This document shows, piece after piece, positions 1 to 9,572 of a stretch of DNA of 21,747 nt (the stretch's first letter is position 1; each line of letters begins with the position of its first letter). A program made the translations under genes and the position numbers. This DNA comes from DATJJW01 sp035491935 (lineage in GTDB: Bacteria; Pseudomonadota; Alphaproteobacteria; ATCC43930; CGMCC-115725), in the NCBI GenBank assembly GCA_035491935.1, contig DATJJW010000265.1, forward strand, positions 1 through 21,747. Direction: 5' to 3'. The notes beneath the pieces were generated by a model. The model worked only from the letters and a program-made list of their open reading frames with translations. It was not told the DNA's origin and made no database searches.

Positions 1-990
1 ATCTATCACGGTATCGGCCCGATCTTCAGCGCCCTGTCGCTGGCCGGGGTGGGGCTGCTGTGGGCCGCCGCCTTCCATATCGTGCCGATGATCCCGAACA
101 CGATCGGCTGGCGCATGCTGATCGTCGTGGGGCCTAAGCCCAGCTTCTTCCAGATGCTCTACACCGTGTGGGTCCGGGAATCGATCAACGGGCTGCTGCC
201 GGTCGGGCGTATCGGCGGTGAGTTGGCATCCTACCGCGTGCTCACCAGGATGGGCAGCCACGCGACACCGGTGATCGTCAGTCTGATCAGCGACATCACT
301 CTGTCGCTGATCAGCCAGTTCCTGTTCACCGTGCTGGGACTGGTGCTGCTGCTGTTGCGGGTCGAGGATGCCGATGTCGCCTGGCGCGTCTTCTTCGGCC
401 TGCTCATCTTCCTTCCCATGCTGGGCGGCATGATCGCGATGCAGCGGATCGGCATCGGCAATGTCGCGATCAAGATGACGGCCAAGCTGTTCGGCGATCA
501 GGCCAAGGAATTCATCAGCGACGCCGATCTGCTCGACCGTATGGTGCGGCTGGTCTATCTGCGCATCTCGCGCGTGGCGCTCTCGACCCTCCTGCAGCTG
601 CTCGGCTGGATGCTGGGTGCCGGCGAGCTCTATTGGGCGCTCTACTTCCTCGGTCATCCGGCTACGATTGCCGACGCGCTGATGATCGAGGCGGTCATCC
701 AGGCGATCAGCGCCACGCTGTTCGTCATCCCGGCCGCGATCGGCGTGCAGGAGACCGCCTTCGTCATCCTATGCGGCCTCATCGGTCTGCCGGAGGATGT
801 CGGCCTCGCCCTGGCCCTCGCCCGCCGCTTCCGCGACCTCGTCTTCTTCCTGCCGGGACTGATCGTCTGGCAACTCCATGAGGTCAAGCACCTGGTGTTT
901 CGACGCCGCAAGGGCAAACGGGGCAAGGCCTCGACTCAACCCAGTCGGATCAGCGCCCAGGTCAAGTCCGAATCCTCATCCGATTCATAG
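1..990 (+). CDS. hpnL: HpnL-family (flippase-like) integral membrane protein, 5' end cut by window
   Basis: The reading frame is already open at base 1 and gives 329 visible residues up to the TAG at 988-990. The true start lies upstream, and the GTG at 49 is internal. The protein is strongly hydrophobic with about seven membrane segments. It has the conserved 'NGLLPVGRIGGE' stretch and the C-terminal 'PAAIGVQETAFV...LALARRFRDLVFFLPGL' block typical of HpnL and related lysylphosphatidylglycerol-synthase/flippase-like membrane proteins. The tail (last ~35 residues) is basic, then Ser-rich, and probably cytoplasmic. HpnL proteins act in hopanoid-related lipid handling in the inner membrane, where they are thought to move lipid intermediates. 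That role is family knowledge and cannot be tested here. Other hopanoid genes, if linked, would lie to the left of the window. A generic flippase-like protein is the alternative. Confidence 0.8.
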   Translation: MYHGIGPIFSALSLAGVGLLWAAAFHIVPMIPNTIGWRMLIVVGPKPSFFQMLYTVWVRESINGLLPVGRIGGELASYRVLTRMGSHATPVIVSLISDITLSLISQFLFTVLGLVLLLLRVEDADVAWRVFFGLLIFLPMLGGMIAMQRIGIGNVAIKMTAKLFGDQAKEFISDADLLDRMVRLVYLRISRVALSTLLQLLGWMLGAGELYWALYFLGHPATIADALMIEAVIQAISATLFVIPAAIGVQETAFVILCGLIGLPEDVGLALALARRFRDLVFFLPGLIVWQLHEVKHLVFRRRKGKRGKASTQPSRISAQVKSESSSDS

Positions 991-1060
991 GCTTAGGGAC
1001 CGTTCACCACTCAGATCGAGTCAAGATCGGCCTCCAGAGCATCGCGCCTTTAATCTGGAC

Positions 1061-1141
1061 CATCTTTCCTTCGTCATGGCCGGGCTTGACCCGGCCATCT
1101 TCGTGGATCACCGGGTCAAGCCCGGTGATGACGGAAAGATG
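1061..1141. repeat. Nested palindromic intergenic repeat (alphaproteobacterial REP-like element)
   Basis: Outer arms CATCTTTCC (1061-1069) and GGAAAGATG (1133-1141), plus GTCAT (1073-1077) and ATGAC (1128-1132), enclose two hairpins. These are ATGGCCGGG/CCCGGCCAT (1076-1084 with 1090-1098, loop cttga) and ATCACCGGG/CCCGGTGAT (1107-1115 with 1121-1129, loop tcaag). The two loops are reverse complements apart from frame, so the element is a palindrome of palindromes. Such units are widespread between genes of alphaproteobacteria. Here it sits between the convergent hpnL and arsC genes, where it could also help end transcription. Translated, it yields the familiar spurious peptide 'VMAGLDPAI...VDHRVKPGDD'. 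Confidence 0.85.
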
Positions 1142-1176
1142 ATTCGATCACTGATCCATATTTTACGCTCGATACT

Positions 1177-1677
1177 CTAGGAAGAGGCCGATTCCGTGAT
1201 GGTGCCGATCGCATGGAGTTTCGCGCTGACCGTCGCATGCTGCAGCGCTTCGTCGCTGAGAGCGATGAACGCGGCGATACGACGGCGCATTTGGCCGAGA
1301 ACGGTGACGAAGGCGCGCTCGCGATCAAGATCGTTGCCGGTAACGTTTGCCGGGTCGGAGATGCCCCAATGCGCCGTCATGGGGGTGCCCGGCCAAACCG
1401 GAGCCGCCTCGACCGCCGCCTGGTCGCAAACGGTGAAGACGAAATCCATGGCCGGTGCGCCGGCCCCTTCGAATTTGTGCCAATCCTTCGAACGCAAATC
1501 AGCGGTCGGATAGCCGGTAGCCGCCAAAACCTTGAGCGTCATCGGGTCGACCTCTCCCTTGGGATGGCACCCTGCGGAGAATGCTTGAAAGCGGCCATTG
1601 CCGTCCTGGCGAAGGATGCTTTCCGCCATGATGGAGCGCGCCGAATTGCCCGAACAAATGAAAAGAACGTTGAACAT
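1177..1677 (-). CDS. arsC: Arsenate reductase of the low-molecular-weight tyrosine phosphatase fold
   Basis: 166 residues, the usual size for this family. The N-terminus 'VLFICSGNSARS' is the CX5R phosphate/arsenate-binding P-loop, with nucleophile Cys8 and Arg14. 'HWGISDP' (about 103-109) supplies the general-acid Asp. The protein would reduce arsenate to arsenite in the cytoplasm, or act as a protein tyrosine phosphatase. Cysteines are only at 8, 37 and 84. Cys84 ('FTVCDQ') matches the second relay cysteine of thioredoxin-coupled ArsC, but the third one, a few residues later, is absent. The electron relay may therefore be altered or use glutathione/glutaredoxin. No ArsR, ArsB/Acr3 or other arsenic gene is visible nearby. 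The start is the ATG at 1677, with only a weak AAAGAA upstream. The gene converges on hpnL. Confidence 0.85.
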   Translation of the reverse strand: MFNVLFICSGNSARSIMAESILRQDGNGRFQAFSAGCHPKGEVDPMTLKVLAATGYPTADLRSKDWHKFEGAGAPAMDFVFTVCDQAAVEAAPVWPGTPMTAHWGISDPANVTGNDLDRERAFVTVLGQMRRRIAAFIALSDEALQHATVSAKLHAIGTITESASS

Positions 1678-1829
1678 GACAAAATTCTTTCAAAAATTCA
1701 TAGTTGATGCAAAGACCGACAACGGCGCGAAGTATTACCTTCATGAGGCCGAAGACACAACCGCACAGGAATGCGCGACTATGCGCACAAGCGATAATAA
1801 ATTCGGTCTTCTCATCAAGAATTAACGAA

Positions 1830-1855
1830 ACATAATCTTCATATTAAAGTTATGT
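1830..1855. promoter_or_regulatory. AT-rich imperfect palindrome upstream of arsC (possible operator)
   Basis: A 26-base sequence begins ACATAA (1830-1835) and ends TTATGT (1850-1855). It matches its own reverse complement at 20 of 26 positions, with a TATTA-like centre. It lies about 150 bases upstream of the arsC start in a locally AT-rich stretch, in a region with no credible gene. Its size and symmetry fit a dimeric repressor site, for example ArsR type. The sequence does not identify the regulator, and it is far from the arsC start codon. Confidence 0.3.
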
Positions 1856-1883
1856 GTCGCCAATCACAGTAAAAATAAGCTCA

Positions 1884-1910
1884 ACCGGCCCGAAACGAGA
1901 GAGGGCCGGT
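1884..1910 (-). terminator. Probable terminator after gmhB
   Basis: ACCGGCCC (1884-1891) pairs perfectly with GGGCCGGT (1903-1910) around an 11-base loop. Read on the minus strand, the hairpin lies about 30 bases after the gmhB stop. A short gap and then ATTTTTAC follow it, so a T-rich stretch is present but not directly at the stem. This is a reasonable but not ideal intrinsic terminator for the acs-gmhB unit. Confidence 0.5.
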
Positions 1911-1939
1911 GGTTGTGTGGCGCATCCTCGGAGCCGGGC

Positions 1940-2511
1940 TTATGCCTTCACCCGGCTCAGCGGTATCAATTCGGCCAGGCATGAGATGACCCAATGGTCG
2001 TCCTCCCGGCGCGGCTCGTCGGCTTCGATGTCGAGCAGCACGCGGTTGGCGATGCCGGCCCCCTTACCGGCATCGAGGTCACGCATCTTGTCGCCGACGA
2101 CCCAGGAGCGAGCGGGATCGAGACCCAGCTCGGCCACGGCCCTCATCGCCATGCCCGGCGCCGGCTTCCGGCAATCGCAGACCTTGCGATAGGCCTCGAT
2201 CTCGGCCTCGGGCAGATGCGGGCAGAAATAGACCGCGTCGAAGCCATAGCCGGTCTGCCGGCGGCAGGTCCGGTCCATCCAGCCCATCAGCTTGTGGAAA
2301 TCATCCTCAGTGTATTTGCCGCGGCCGATGCCCGACTGGTTGGTGGCGATGGCGATGGCGAAACCGCGGTCGCCGAAATACTGAATCACCTCGAAGATGC
2401 CGGGCATGAACCGGCAATCCTCGATGCGATAGAGGTAATTGGTATCGACATTGACGACGCCGTCGCGGTCGAGGATGAGGCCAGGCCGTCCCGTCATCAA
2501 TGTCGGGCCGT

Positions 2512-2515
<4 letters not shown>
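1940..2515 (-). CDS. gmhB: D-glycero-manno-heptose 1,7-bisphosphate 7-phosphatase (HAD family, GmhB)
   Basis: 191 residues, the length of E. coli GmhB. HAD motif I is 'LDRDGVVN' with nucleophile Asp16 and acid/base Asp18. Motif II is 'ATNQSG' (58-62). The zinc site is Cys98-x-His100 ... Cys113-x-Cys115 with the same 13-residue spacing as in known GmhB enzymes. Motifs III/IV are 'CRKPAPGM' and 'VVGDKMRDLDAG'. The enzyme removes the C7 phosphate of heptose 1,7-bisphosphate in the cytoplasm, a step toward ADP-heptose for lipopolysaccharide core. The start is a GTG (2515-2513) overlapping the acs stop as GTGA, so translation is probably coupled. An in-frame ATG six codons later (2497) is an alternative start. 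No other heptose gene is in the window. Related histidinol-phosphatase-type HAD enzymes are a less likely reading. Confidence 0.87.
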
Positions 2516-4452
<1,937 letters not shown>

Positions 4453-4565
4453 GGCGTTTCCTCTTGTTCCGATACCGGTTATGGCGATGCCAGTCAGGCC
4501 GCTGTCCAGGCCGAGGGCATCGTTTCATTCGTCATAAATAGCAATATAGGCGCTGCGACATCATT

Positions 4566-6794
4566 TCAGACAAGCTTCAGCGCGTGTAATTTGTCAGCGC
4601 GCTGCTCGCCCTCTGCGGGTGCCACAGCCTCGGCCATCAGGTCGATCTGGCCGACCAGACGCGAGAGCGTACGCAAGCCCGGCGAGACCGAGCGGGAATC
4701 GATGCGGGCACCCGACAAGCAATCGGGCCGGGCCGCGAAGGACGGCCCGACGCTCTCGCCCTTGGCGGCGGACTTTCTCAACGACTCCAGCGCCTTGTCG
4801 ACCCATTCGGCGACGGCGCGAAGCCTCTCTTGCCCCTCGGGCGTCCGGAATTCGGCCTCGAAGGGCACGGCGGCGAGCGCGCCGGCGATCCGGCGCAGCG
4901 CCGAGACCACGACCAGCGCCGCATCCATGCGCCGGCGGTCGAGATGCGGCTCGCTCAGCGCGCGGCGGACCGCCGCCTCCAGATTGGTCGAGGTCAGCCC
5001 GGCCTGGCGCCGTGCCGGGTCGATGGCATCCGCCGAACCCGTGCCCAGCACCTCGCCAAAGACGGCGCGCGCCAGCGCCGCATGGGCATCCAGCGCGGTC
5101 GCGATATGCTTGGGCAGCTTAGCCGGCTCCCAGGACGGCCAGAAATAGAGGCTGCCCAGCACGGCGATGACGCCGCCGATGACCGAATTGAGCGCACGTT
5201 CGCCGGCGAGGCTTAAGGTCGCGACGTCATGCTGGCTGAGATCCAGGATCAGCACGAAAAGCGGCGTCAGGCACATGACGAAGACGCTGAAATTGACCGT
5301 GCGCAGCGCCAGCGTCGCCATGGCCAGCGGAAAGATCACGATGGTGAGGCCGATCGGCGTGTGGAAGAGGTAGCCGATCAACGCCACGATGGCAGCGCCG
5401 ACGACCGAACCGGCGATACGCTCCAGCGCCCGGCTCCAGGTCGTGGCGAAATCCGGCTGCATGGTGGCGAGGGTGGTGATGGTGAGCCAGTAGCCATAGG
5501 GCAGGTCGAAATGCAGCACCGCGGCCTCGGCGATGGCGACCGTGGTGGCGGCGCGCACCGCATGGCGCAGCGGCAGCGACGCCCAGCTCATATTGGATCT
5601 CAGCGGCCCCAGGATGCGCTTTGCCAGCGATGGCCTGCCGGTGACGGAAAGATTCGGATCGAGCGCCCCGGTGGCGACGACAATCACGGCCGTGCGCATG
5701 CGGGCGGCCATCAACGCCGCCAGCCGGTCGATGGTGGCGACCGGATCCTCGGCCTCTGTCGCATCCTTCGGCTCGGCGATGCCATGGGTCGCGATGTCGA
5801 TCGAATGCATCAGCCGCTCATGGGCTTCCGGGGTCTGGGTGATGACATCGTCGGCGAAGCGCAGCAGGACGGGCGTGACCCGGCGCAGGAGCCAGTCGCC
5901 GCGCTGGAACACCGCCGCGGTATCGCCCGCCTCGACATGCAGCTCCAGCACGTCGCTGAGCGCGATCAGCGCATTGAACAGATGGTCGGAGACCTCCAGG
6001 AACAGAATCTGCTGCGACGGCCGCTGGCCTACGGGTCCCTTGAGCCGGGCGGCATCCAGCGTGGCCTGGCGCGCGGCCTCGATCGCCTGGCGCACCGCAG
6101 CGCGATGCCGGCTGACATGGCGGCTCCACGCATCCGGCTCATGGGTGTCGCTCTGGATCAGCTGGCGGAGATCGATCGCAAGCGCCGCCAGCGCCTTATA
6201 GACCTCGCCGATCGCGCTGCGCGACGGCTTGAACGGGTGCTGGCGCCAGAACACCAGGCTCAAGGCCATCGACCAGCAGCCGCCCAGCACGAACATCGCC
6301 ATGCGCAGCAGCTCCTGCGGCGGGCCGGCCGATTGGCGGGAAAGCGCGATGGTGCCGCCGATGGCGAGGAAGGTGCCGAACAGGCCCCAGCCACCGCCAT
6401 ATATCCGCAGCATGGCGCCGATGAGCGCCACCGCGAAGTCGAACGGCAAGGCCACCAGCAGGCCATACTGGCCGAGGAAGGCACCGGCACCGGTGACGAG
6501 GGCGCCAGAGACCACGAACGTGGTCATCATGTAGAATCGGCCGCGCATCGGCCCGCCCGGATCGACGATGCAGGTCCAGAACGCCGCGACCGGCGCCCAC
6601 AGCAAGGGGGCCCAGCCGCTGAACTCGGCGGCGGCGACCAGGACCGCGACCGAGAATACGGCACGCACCCCCTCGGCCAGGTTGATCTTGCGGAAATCGA
6701 TGCCGACCGGCAGCAGCCAGAGCGTGAAGCGTTGGCCTGCGTTTCGTACCATCCGCAGCAGCCGCTGCGGCATCAGTCCCATGGTCGACGCCAT
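4566..6794 (-). CDS. FUSC-family inner-membrane protein (putative aromatic acid/efflux transporter)
   Basis: 742 residues with the duplicated FUSC layout. A first membrane block (about 40-190) is followed by a long helical cytoplasmic part (about 190-395) with few hydrophobic stretches. A second membrane block (about 400-560) includes 'LRHAVRAATTVAIAEAAVLHFDLPYGYWLTITTLATMQPDF', which is the conserved fusaric-acid-resistance/YccS core. A helical C-terminal domain completes it. FUSC proteins such as AaeB and YccS export aromatic carboxylic acids or related compounds, but no substrate can be assigned here. No membrane-fusion (AaeA-like) partner gene is adjacent. The start is uncertain: ATG 6794 lacks a clear Shine-Dalgarno site, and ATGs at codons 5 and 8 are possible. 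The gene appears monocistronic, separated from csp by a hairpin. Confidence 0.82.
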   Translation of the reverse strand: MASTMGLMPQRLLRMVRNAGQRFTLWLLPVGIDFRKINLAEGVRAVFSVAVLVAAAEFSGWAPLLWAPVAAFWTCIVDPGGPMRGRFYMMTTFVVSGALVTGAGAFLGQYGLLVALPFDFAVALIGAMLRIYGGGWGLFGTFLAIGGTIALSRQSAGPPQELLRMAMFVLGGCWSMALSLVFWRQHPFKPSRSAIGEVYKALAALAIDLRQLIQSDTHEPDAWSRHVSRHRAAVRQAIEAARQATLDAARLKGPVGQRPSQQILFLEVSDHLFNALIALSDVLELHVEAGDTAAVFQRGDWLLRRVTPVLLRFADDVITQTPEAHERLMHSIDIATHGIAEPKDATEAEDPVATIDRLAALMAARMRTAVIVVATGALDPNLSVTGRPSLAKRILGPLRSNMSWASLPLRHAVRAATTVAIAEAAVLHFDLPYGYWLTITTLATMQPDFATTWSRALERIAGSVVGAAIVALIGYLFHTPIGLTIVIFPLAMATLALRTVNFSVFVMCLTPLFVLILDLSQHDVATLSLAGERALNSVIGGVIAVLGSLYFWPSWEPAKLPKHIATALDAHAALARAVFGEVLGTGSADAIDPARRQAGLTSTNLEAAVRRALSEPHLDRRRMDAALVVVSALRRIAGALAAVPFEAEFRTPEGQERLRAVAEWVDKALESLRKSAAKGESVGPSFAARPDCLSGARIDSRSVSPGLRTLSRLVGQIDLMAEAVAPAEGEQRADKLHALKLV

Positions 6795-6830
6795 GCGTTC
6801 GGCCCGTCCCCATTACCCCGACAGACGAAA

Positions 6831-6858
6831 ACAGCCGGGGGCCAAGGCACCCGGCTGT
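6831..6858 (-). terminator. Intrinsic terminator after the cold-shock gene
   Basis: ACAGCCGGG (6831-6839) and CCCGGCTGT (6850-6858) form a perfect 9-bp stem with a 10-base loop. Reading on the minus strand the stem is followed at once by TTTCG, a short T-run. It lies about 30 bases past the stop of the double cold-shock gene and before the FUSC gene. Confidence 0.65.
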
Positions 6859-6886
6859 CCTTGCGACAGAATACTGTCGACCGTAA

Positions 6887-7420
6887 TCAGATAACGGTGA
6901 CGCGGTCCGCTTCAAGACCTTTCTTGCCGTCGACGACGTCGACGCGGACCCGCATGCCGGGGTCCAGGCCTTCCAGCCCGCTGCGGCGCAGCGCGGTGAT
7001 GTGGATGAAGATATCCTTGCCACCACCATCGGGCGAGATGAAGCCGAAGCCCTTCTGCGGCTCGAACCACTTTACGGCCCCGTCGAGGGTCGAGAGCGGT
7101 TTGCGCGGCGCGGAGCCATCGCCATTGCCGCCGCCTCGGCTGGGTGCCACCGCGGTCGAATTGTCGACGTTCAGCACGTTGACGACCAGTGGCCCCTTGG
7201 CGCCGGCGCCGATCTCACAGACCAGCGAAGCACCCTCCTGCACCTCCTCGAAGCCTGCTCGGCGGAGCGTGGCCATCGGCAGGAAGGCGTCCTGAGTACC
7301 GTCAGACGGTGTGACGAAACCAAAGCCCTTGGCGGCGTTGAACCATTTCACCTTGGCATCGACACGACGGCCTGAAGGTGATTCCTCGTTGCGAAAAAAG
7401 CCGGGACGGCGGTCGTACAT
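6887..7420 (-). CDS. Double cold-shock-domain protein (CspA family)
   Basis: 177 residues holding two complete cold-shock domains. The first (about 21-87) begins 'AKVKWFNAAKGFGFVTP' and continues 'DAFLPMATL'. The second (about 110-177) has 'GAVKWFEPQKGFGFISP' and 'DIFIHITAL'. Both keep the aromatic RNP1 (KGFGF) motif. RNP2 is canonical only in the second domain (FIHI), while the first reads FLPM. A Gly/Ser/Pro linker (about 88-109) joins them. Such proteins bind single-stranded RNA or DNA in the cytoplasm and melt RNA structure, and double-domain versions are common in alphaproteobacteria. The N-terminus (first ~18 residues) is Arg-rich and not part of a domain. The ATG lacks a strong Shine-Dalgarno sequence, and the upstream region is AT-rich, as is usual for cold-shock genes. 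Single-domain homologues are about 70 residues. Confidence 0.93.
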   Translation of the reverse strand: MYDRRPGFFRNEESPSGRRVDAKVKWFNAAKGFGFVTPSDGTQDAFLPMATLRRAGFEEVQEGASLVCEIGAGAKGPLVVNVLNVDNSTAVAPSRGGGNGDGSAPRKPLSTLDGAVKWFEPQKGFGFISPDGGGKDIFIHITALRRSGLEGLDPGMRVRVDVVDGKKGLEADRVTVI

Positions 7421-7619
7421 GGCTGCTCGTGTTACTTATAGAGTTAAAAATAAACGCTATGATAATAACGCAATTCAGCCATCACGCCATCCCCTGGAGT
7501 TAACTAAATTAAGTTTTTTTCGCAGCGAAGCGAAGCGGGTTTCATTTACGTTCAGAAATAACGCGAAGTTCTGACGTTAAACATCGAGAGAAAATGGATA
7601 TTTTTTATCCCTTCCAGAT
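7421..7619 (-). promoter_or_regulatory. AT-rich leader/promoter region of the cold-shock gene
   Basis: About 199 bases between recQ and the cold-shock gene, strikingly AT-rich against the GC-rich genes on each side. Minus-strand TTATTATCAT and TTTATTTTTAAC stretches lie 20-50 bases before the start codon. No single -35/-10 pair stands out. No recQ terminator is recognisable: the GCGAAGCGAAGCG tract near 7520-7540 has its T-run on the wrong side for minus-strand termination. No gene is visible. Confidence 0.4.
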
Positions 7620-9500
7620 TCAACTTTTCGTCAGCATAGCGAGAAACGCCTCGCCATAACGGTCCAATTTCGAGCGTCCCACTCCCGGAATGCGTGAAAG
7701 CTCATCCAAATTGGCCGGCCGACGCTCGACCATCGCCATCAACGTCGCGTCGTGGAAAATGACGTAAGGGGGTACCCCCTGCTCGCGTGCCAGCTCCAAC
7801 CGGCACTGGCGCAGGGCCTCCCACAGCACGGCCGAAGCCGCGTCGAGCGGCACCGGCGTACCACGCTTGGCGGAGCCGCGAGAGGGTGACAGGCTCGCCG
7901 CCGAAGCCTCGGGATCGGCACGCAGCATGACCGTCGCTTCACCGCGCACGAGCTGGGGCGCATCGGGTCCCAGCATCAGCCCGCCATGCCCCTCCATGTC
8001 GACGGCGAGATGACCGCTGGCGACGAGCTGGCGGAACACCGACTGCCATTTGGCCCGGTCCATGTCACGGCCGACGCCGAAGGTCTTGAGCGCGTCATGG
8101 CCGCGCTCGACCACCTTGTCGGTCTGCTTGCCGGTCAGCACGTCGATCAGATGCTGCACGCCGAAGCGCTGGCCGGTGCGATAGACGGCCGACAGCGCCT
8201 TCTGCGCCGCGACCGTGCCGTCCCAGGTCCGCACCGGCTTGAGGCAGGTGTCGCAATTGCCGCAATCGGGATGCGAATTCTCGCCGAAATAACGCAGCAG
8301 CACACGGCGCCGGCATTCGACCGTCTCGCAATAGCCAAGGAGCGCGTCGAGTTTCTGCAGCTCGACGCGCTTCTGCCGCTCGTCCAGTTCCGAGCCCTGG
8401 ACCATCTGACGCAATAGCACGACATCGCCCAGCCCATAGGCCATCCAGGCATCGGCCGGCAGTCCGTCGCGGCCGCCACGCCCCGTCTCCTGATAATAGG
8501 CTTCCAGCGAGCGTGGCACGTCCAGATGGGCGACGAAGCGGACATTGGGCTTGTCGATGCCCATGCCGAAGGCGACCGTCGCGACGACGATGATATCCTC
8601 CTCGCGGATGAAGCGGTCCTGATGGCGCTGACGCGTCTCGGCATCGAGCCCGGCATGGTAGGGCAGCGCCACCTTGCCCTTGGATGTGAGAAACGCCGCG
8701 ACCTCGTCGACCTTGCGGCGCGACATGCAATAGACGATGCCGGAGGAGCGTGGATGCTCCGCATCGAGGAAGGCCATGAGCTGGCCGCGCGCATCGCGCT
8801 TGTCGACCAGGCGGTAGTTGATGTTCGGCCGGTCGAACCCGGCGACGAATTGCCTGGCCTCGCCCAGCTGCAGCCGCTCGACGATGTCGCGACGCGTCGG
8901 CCCGTCGGCGGTGGCCGTCAGCGCGATGCGCGGCACCTCCGGGAAGCGTTCGTGCAGGATGGTGAGTTCGCGGTATTCGGGCCGGAAATTATGGCCCCAT
9001 TGCGAGACGCAATGCGCCTCGTCGATAGCGAAGAGCGCGATTCGCTGACGGCTCAGGAAATCGAGGAAATGCGGCAGGACCAGCCGCTCCGGCGCCACAT
9101 AGAGCAGGTCGAGGGCGCCGTCGCGCGCCTGCTCCTCGACCGCCCTCGCCTCGCCCGGCGCCATGGCCGAGTTGAGATAGGCCGCACGCACGCCCAATTG
9201 GCGCAGCGCATCGACCTGGTCCTTCATCAGCGCGATCAGCGGCGAAACGACGATGCCCATGCCGGGCCGCACCAGCGCCGGGATCTGGTAGCAGAGCGAC
9301 TTGCCGCCGCCGGTCGGCATCAGCACCAGCGCGTCGCCGCCCGCGATGACCTGGCCGATGATCTCCCCCTGCTGGCCGCGGAAGGAATCGTAGCCGAAGA
9401 CGCGGCGCAGGATCTCCTGGGCCTGGTCATCGGCAATAGCCGAATAGCCTGCATCCAGACGACCTTCGCCGGCTGGTGCCTGATCGATTGCGATGGACAT
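7620..9500 (-). CDS. recQ: ATP-dependent DNA helicase RecQ
   Basis: 626 residues, the full RecQ-HRDC architecture. 'FGYDSFRGQQGEII' is motif 0. 'MPTGGGKSLCYQIPA' (61-75) is Walker A. 'AIDEAHCVSQWGHNFRPEY' (158-176) is the DEAH box plus the RecQ aromatic loop. 'GMGIDKPNVRFVAHLD' and 'QETGRGGRDG' are motifs V and VI. The zinc site follows, with cysteines in 'VECRRR' and 'CGNCDTC'. An HRDC domain (about 550-622, 'LDELSRIPGVGRSKLDRYGE') ends the protein. It unwinds DNA 3'-5' in recombination and replication-fork repair. The start ATG at 9500 has little Shine-Dalgarno character. The gene is divergent from the glutathione peroxidase gene across 72 bases. Confidence 0.96.
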   Translation of the reverse strand: MSIAIDQAPAGEGRLDAGYSAIADDQAQEILRRVFGYDSFRGQQGEIIGQVIAGGDALVLMPTGGGKSLCYQIPALVRPGMGIVVSPLIALMKDQVDALRQLGVRAAYLNSAMAPGEARAVEEQARDGALDLLYVAPERLVLPHFLDFLSRQRIALFAIDEAHCVSQWGHNFRPEYRELTILHERFPEVPRIALTATADGPTRRDIVERLQLGEARQFVAGFDRPNINYRLVDKRDARGQLMAFLDAEHPRSSGIVYCMSRRKVDEVAAFLTSKGKVALPYHAGLDAETRQRHQDRFIREEDIIVVATVAFGMGIDKPNVRFVAHLDVPRSLEAYYQETGRGGRDGLPADAWMAYGLGDVVLLRQMVQGSELDERQKRVELQKLDALLGYCETVECRRRVLLRYFGENSHPDCGNCDTCLKPVRTWDGTVAAQKALSAVYRTGQRFGVQHLIDVLTGKQTDKVVERGHDALKTFGVGRDMDRAKWQSVFRQLVASGHLAVDMEGHGGLMLGPDAPQLVRGEATVMLRADPEASAASLSPSRGSAKRGTPVPLDAASAVLWEALRQCRLELAREQGVPPYVIFHDATLMAMVERRPANLDELSRIPGVGRSKLDRYGEAFLAMLTKS

Positions 9501-9572
9501 GGGTAGGCGGTATCACAGCCGGACCCGCGACGGCCACCTCGATCGACGGGATATGCCCGAAAAGGACCCAGC

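Larger units (their letters stand above)
1678..1939. other. Intergenic region between gmhB and arsC, no gene seen
   Basis: 262 bases, clearly more AT-rich than the flanks, especially 1680-1880. It holds the gmhB terminator-like hairpin (1884-1910), the imperfect palindrome at 1830-1855 and presumably the arsC promoter. No open frame here has plausible codon use or a protein-like translation. Confidence 0.7.

Noticed and set aside
878..1180. 100-residue open frame ending in a peptide like 'MAGLDPAI...DHRVKPGDD'
   Set aside because: It runs out of frame through the end of hpnL and then through the palindromic repeat. The peptide is a known artefact of translating this repeat.
5229..7295. 688-residue open frame on the plus strand opposite the FUSC and cold-shock genes
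   Set aside because: Composition is Arg/Gly/Asp/Gln-rich without hydrophobic core or motifs, and it covers two well-supported genes on the other strand. It is a GC-bias shadow.
7520..7545. GCAGCGAAGCGAAGCGGG beside a T-run, considered as a recQ terminator
   Set aside because: The T-run precedes the hairpin in the minus-strand sense as A residues, so it would not terminate recQ transcription. The stem is also only about five base pairs.
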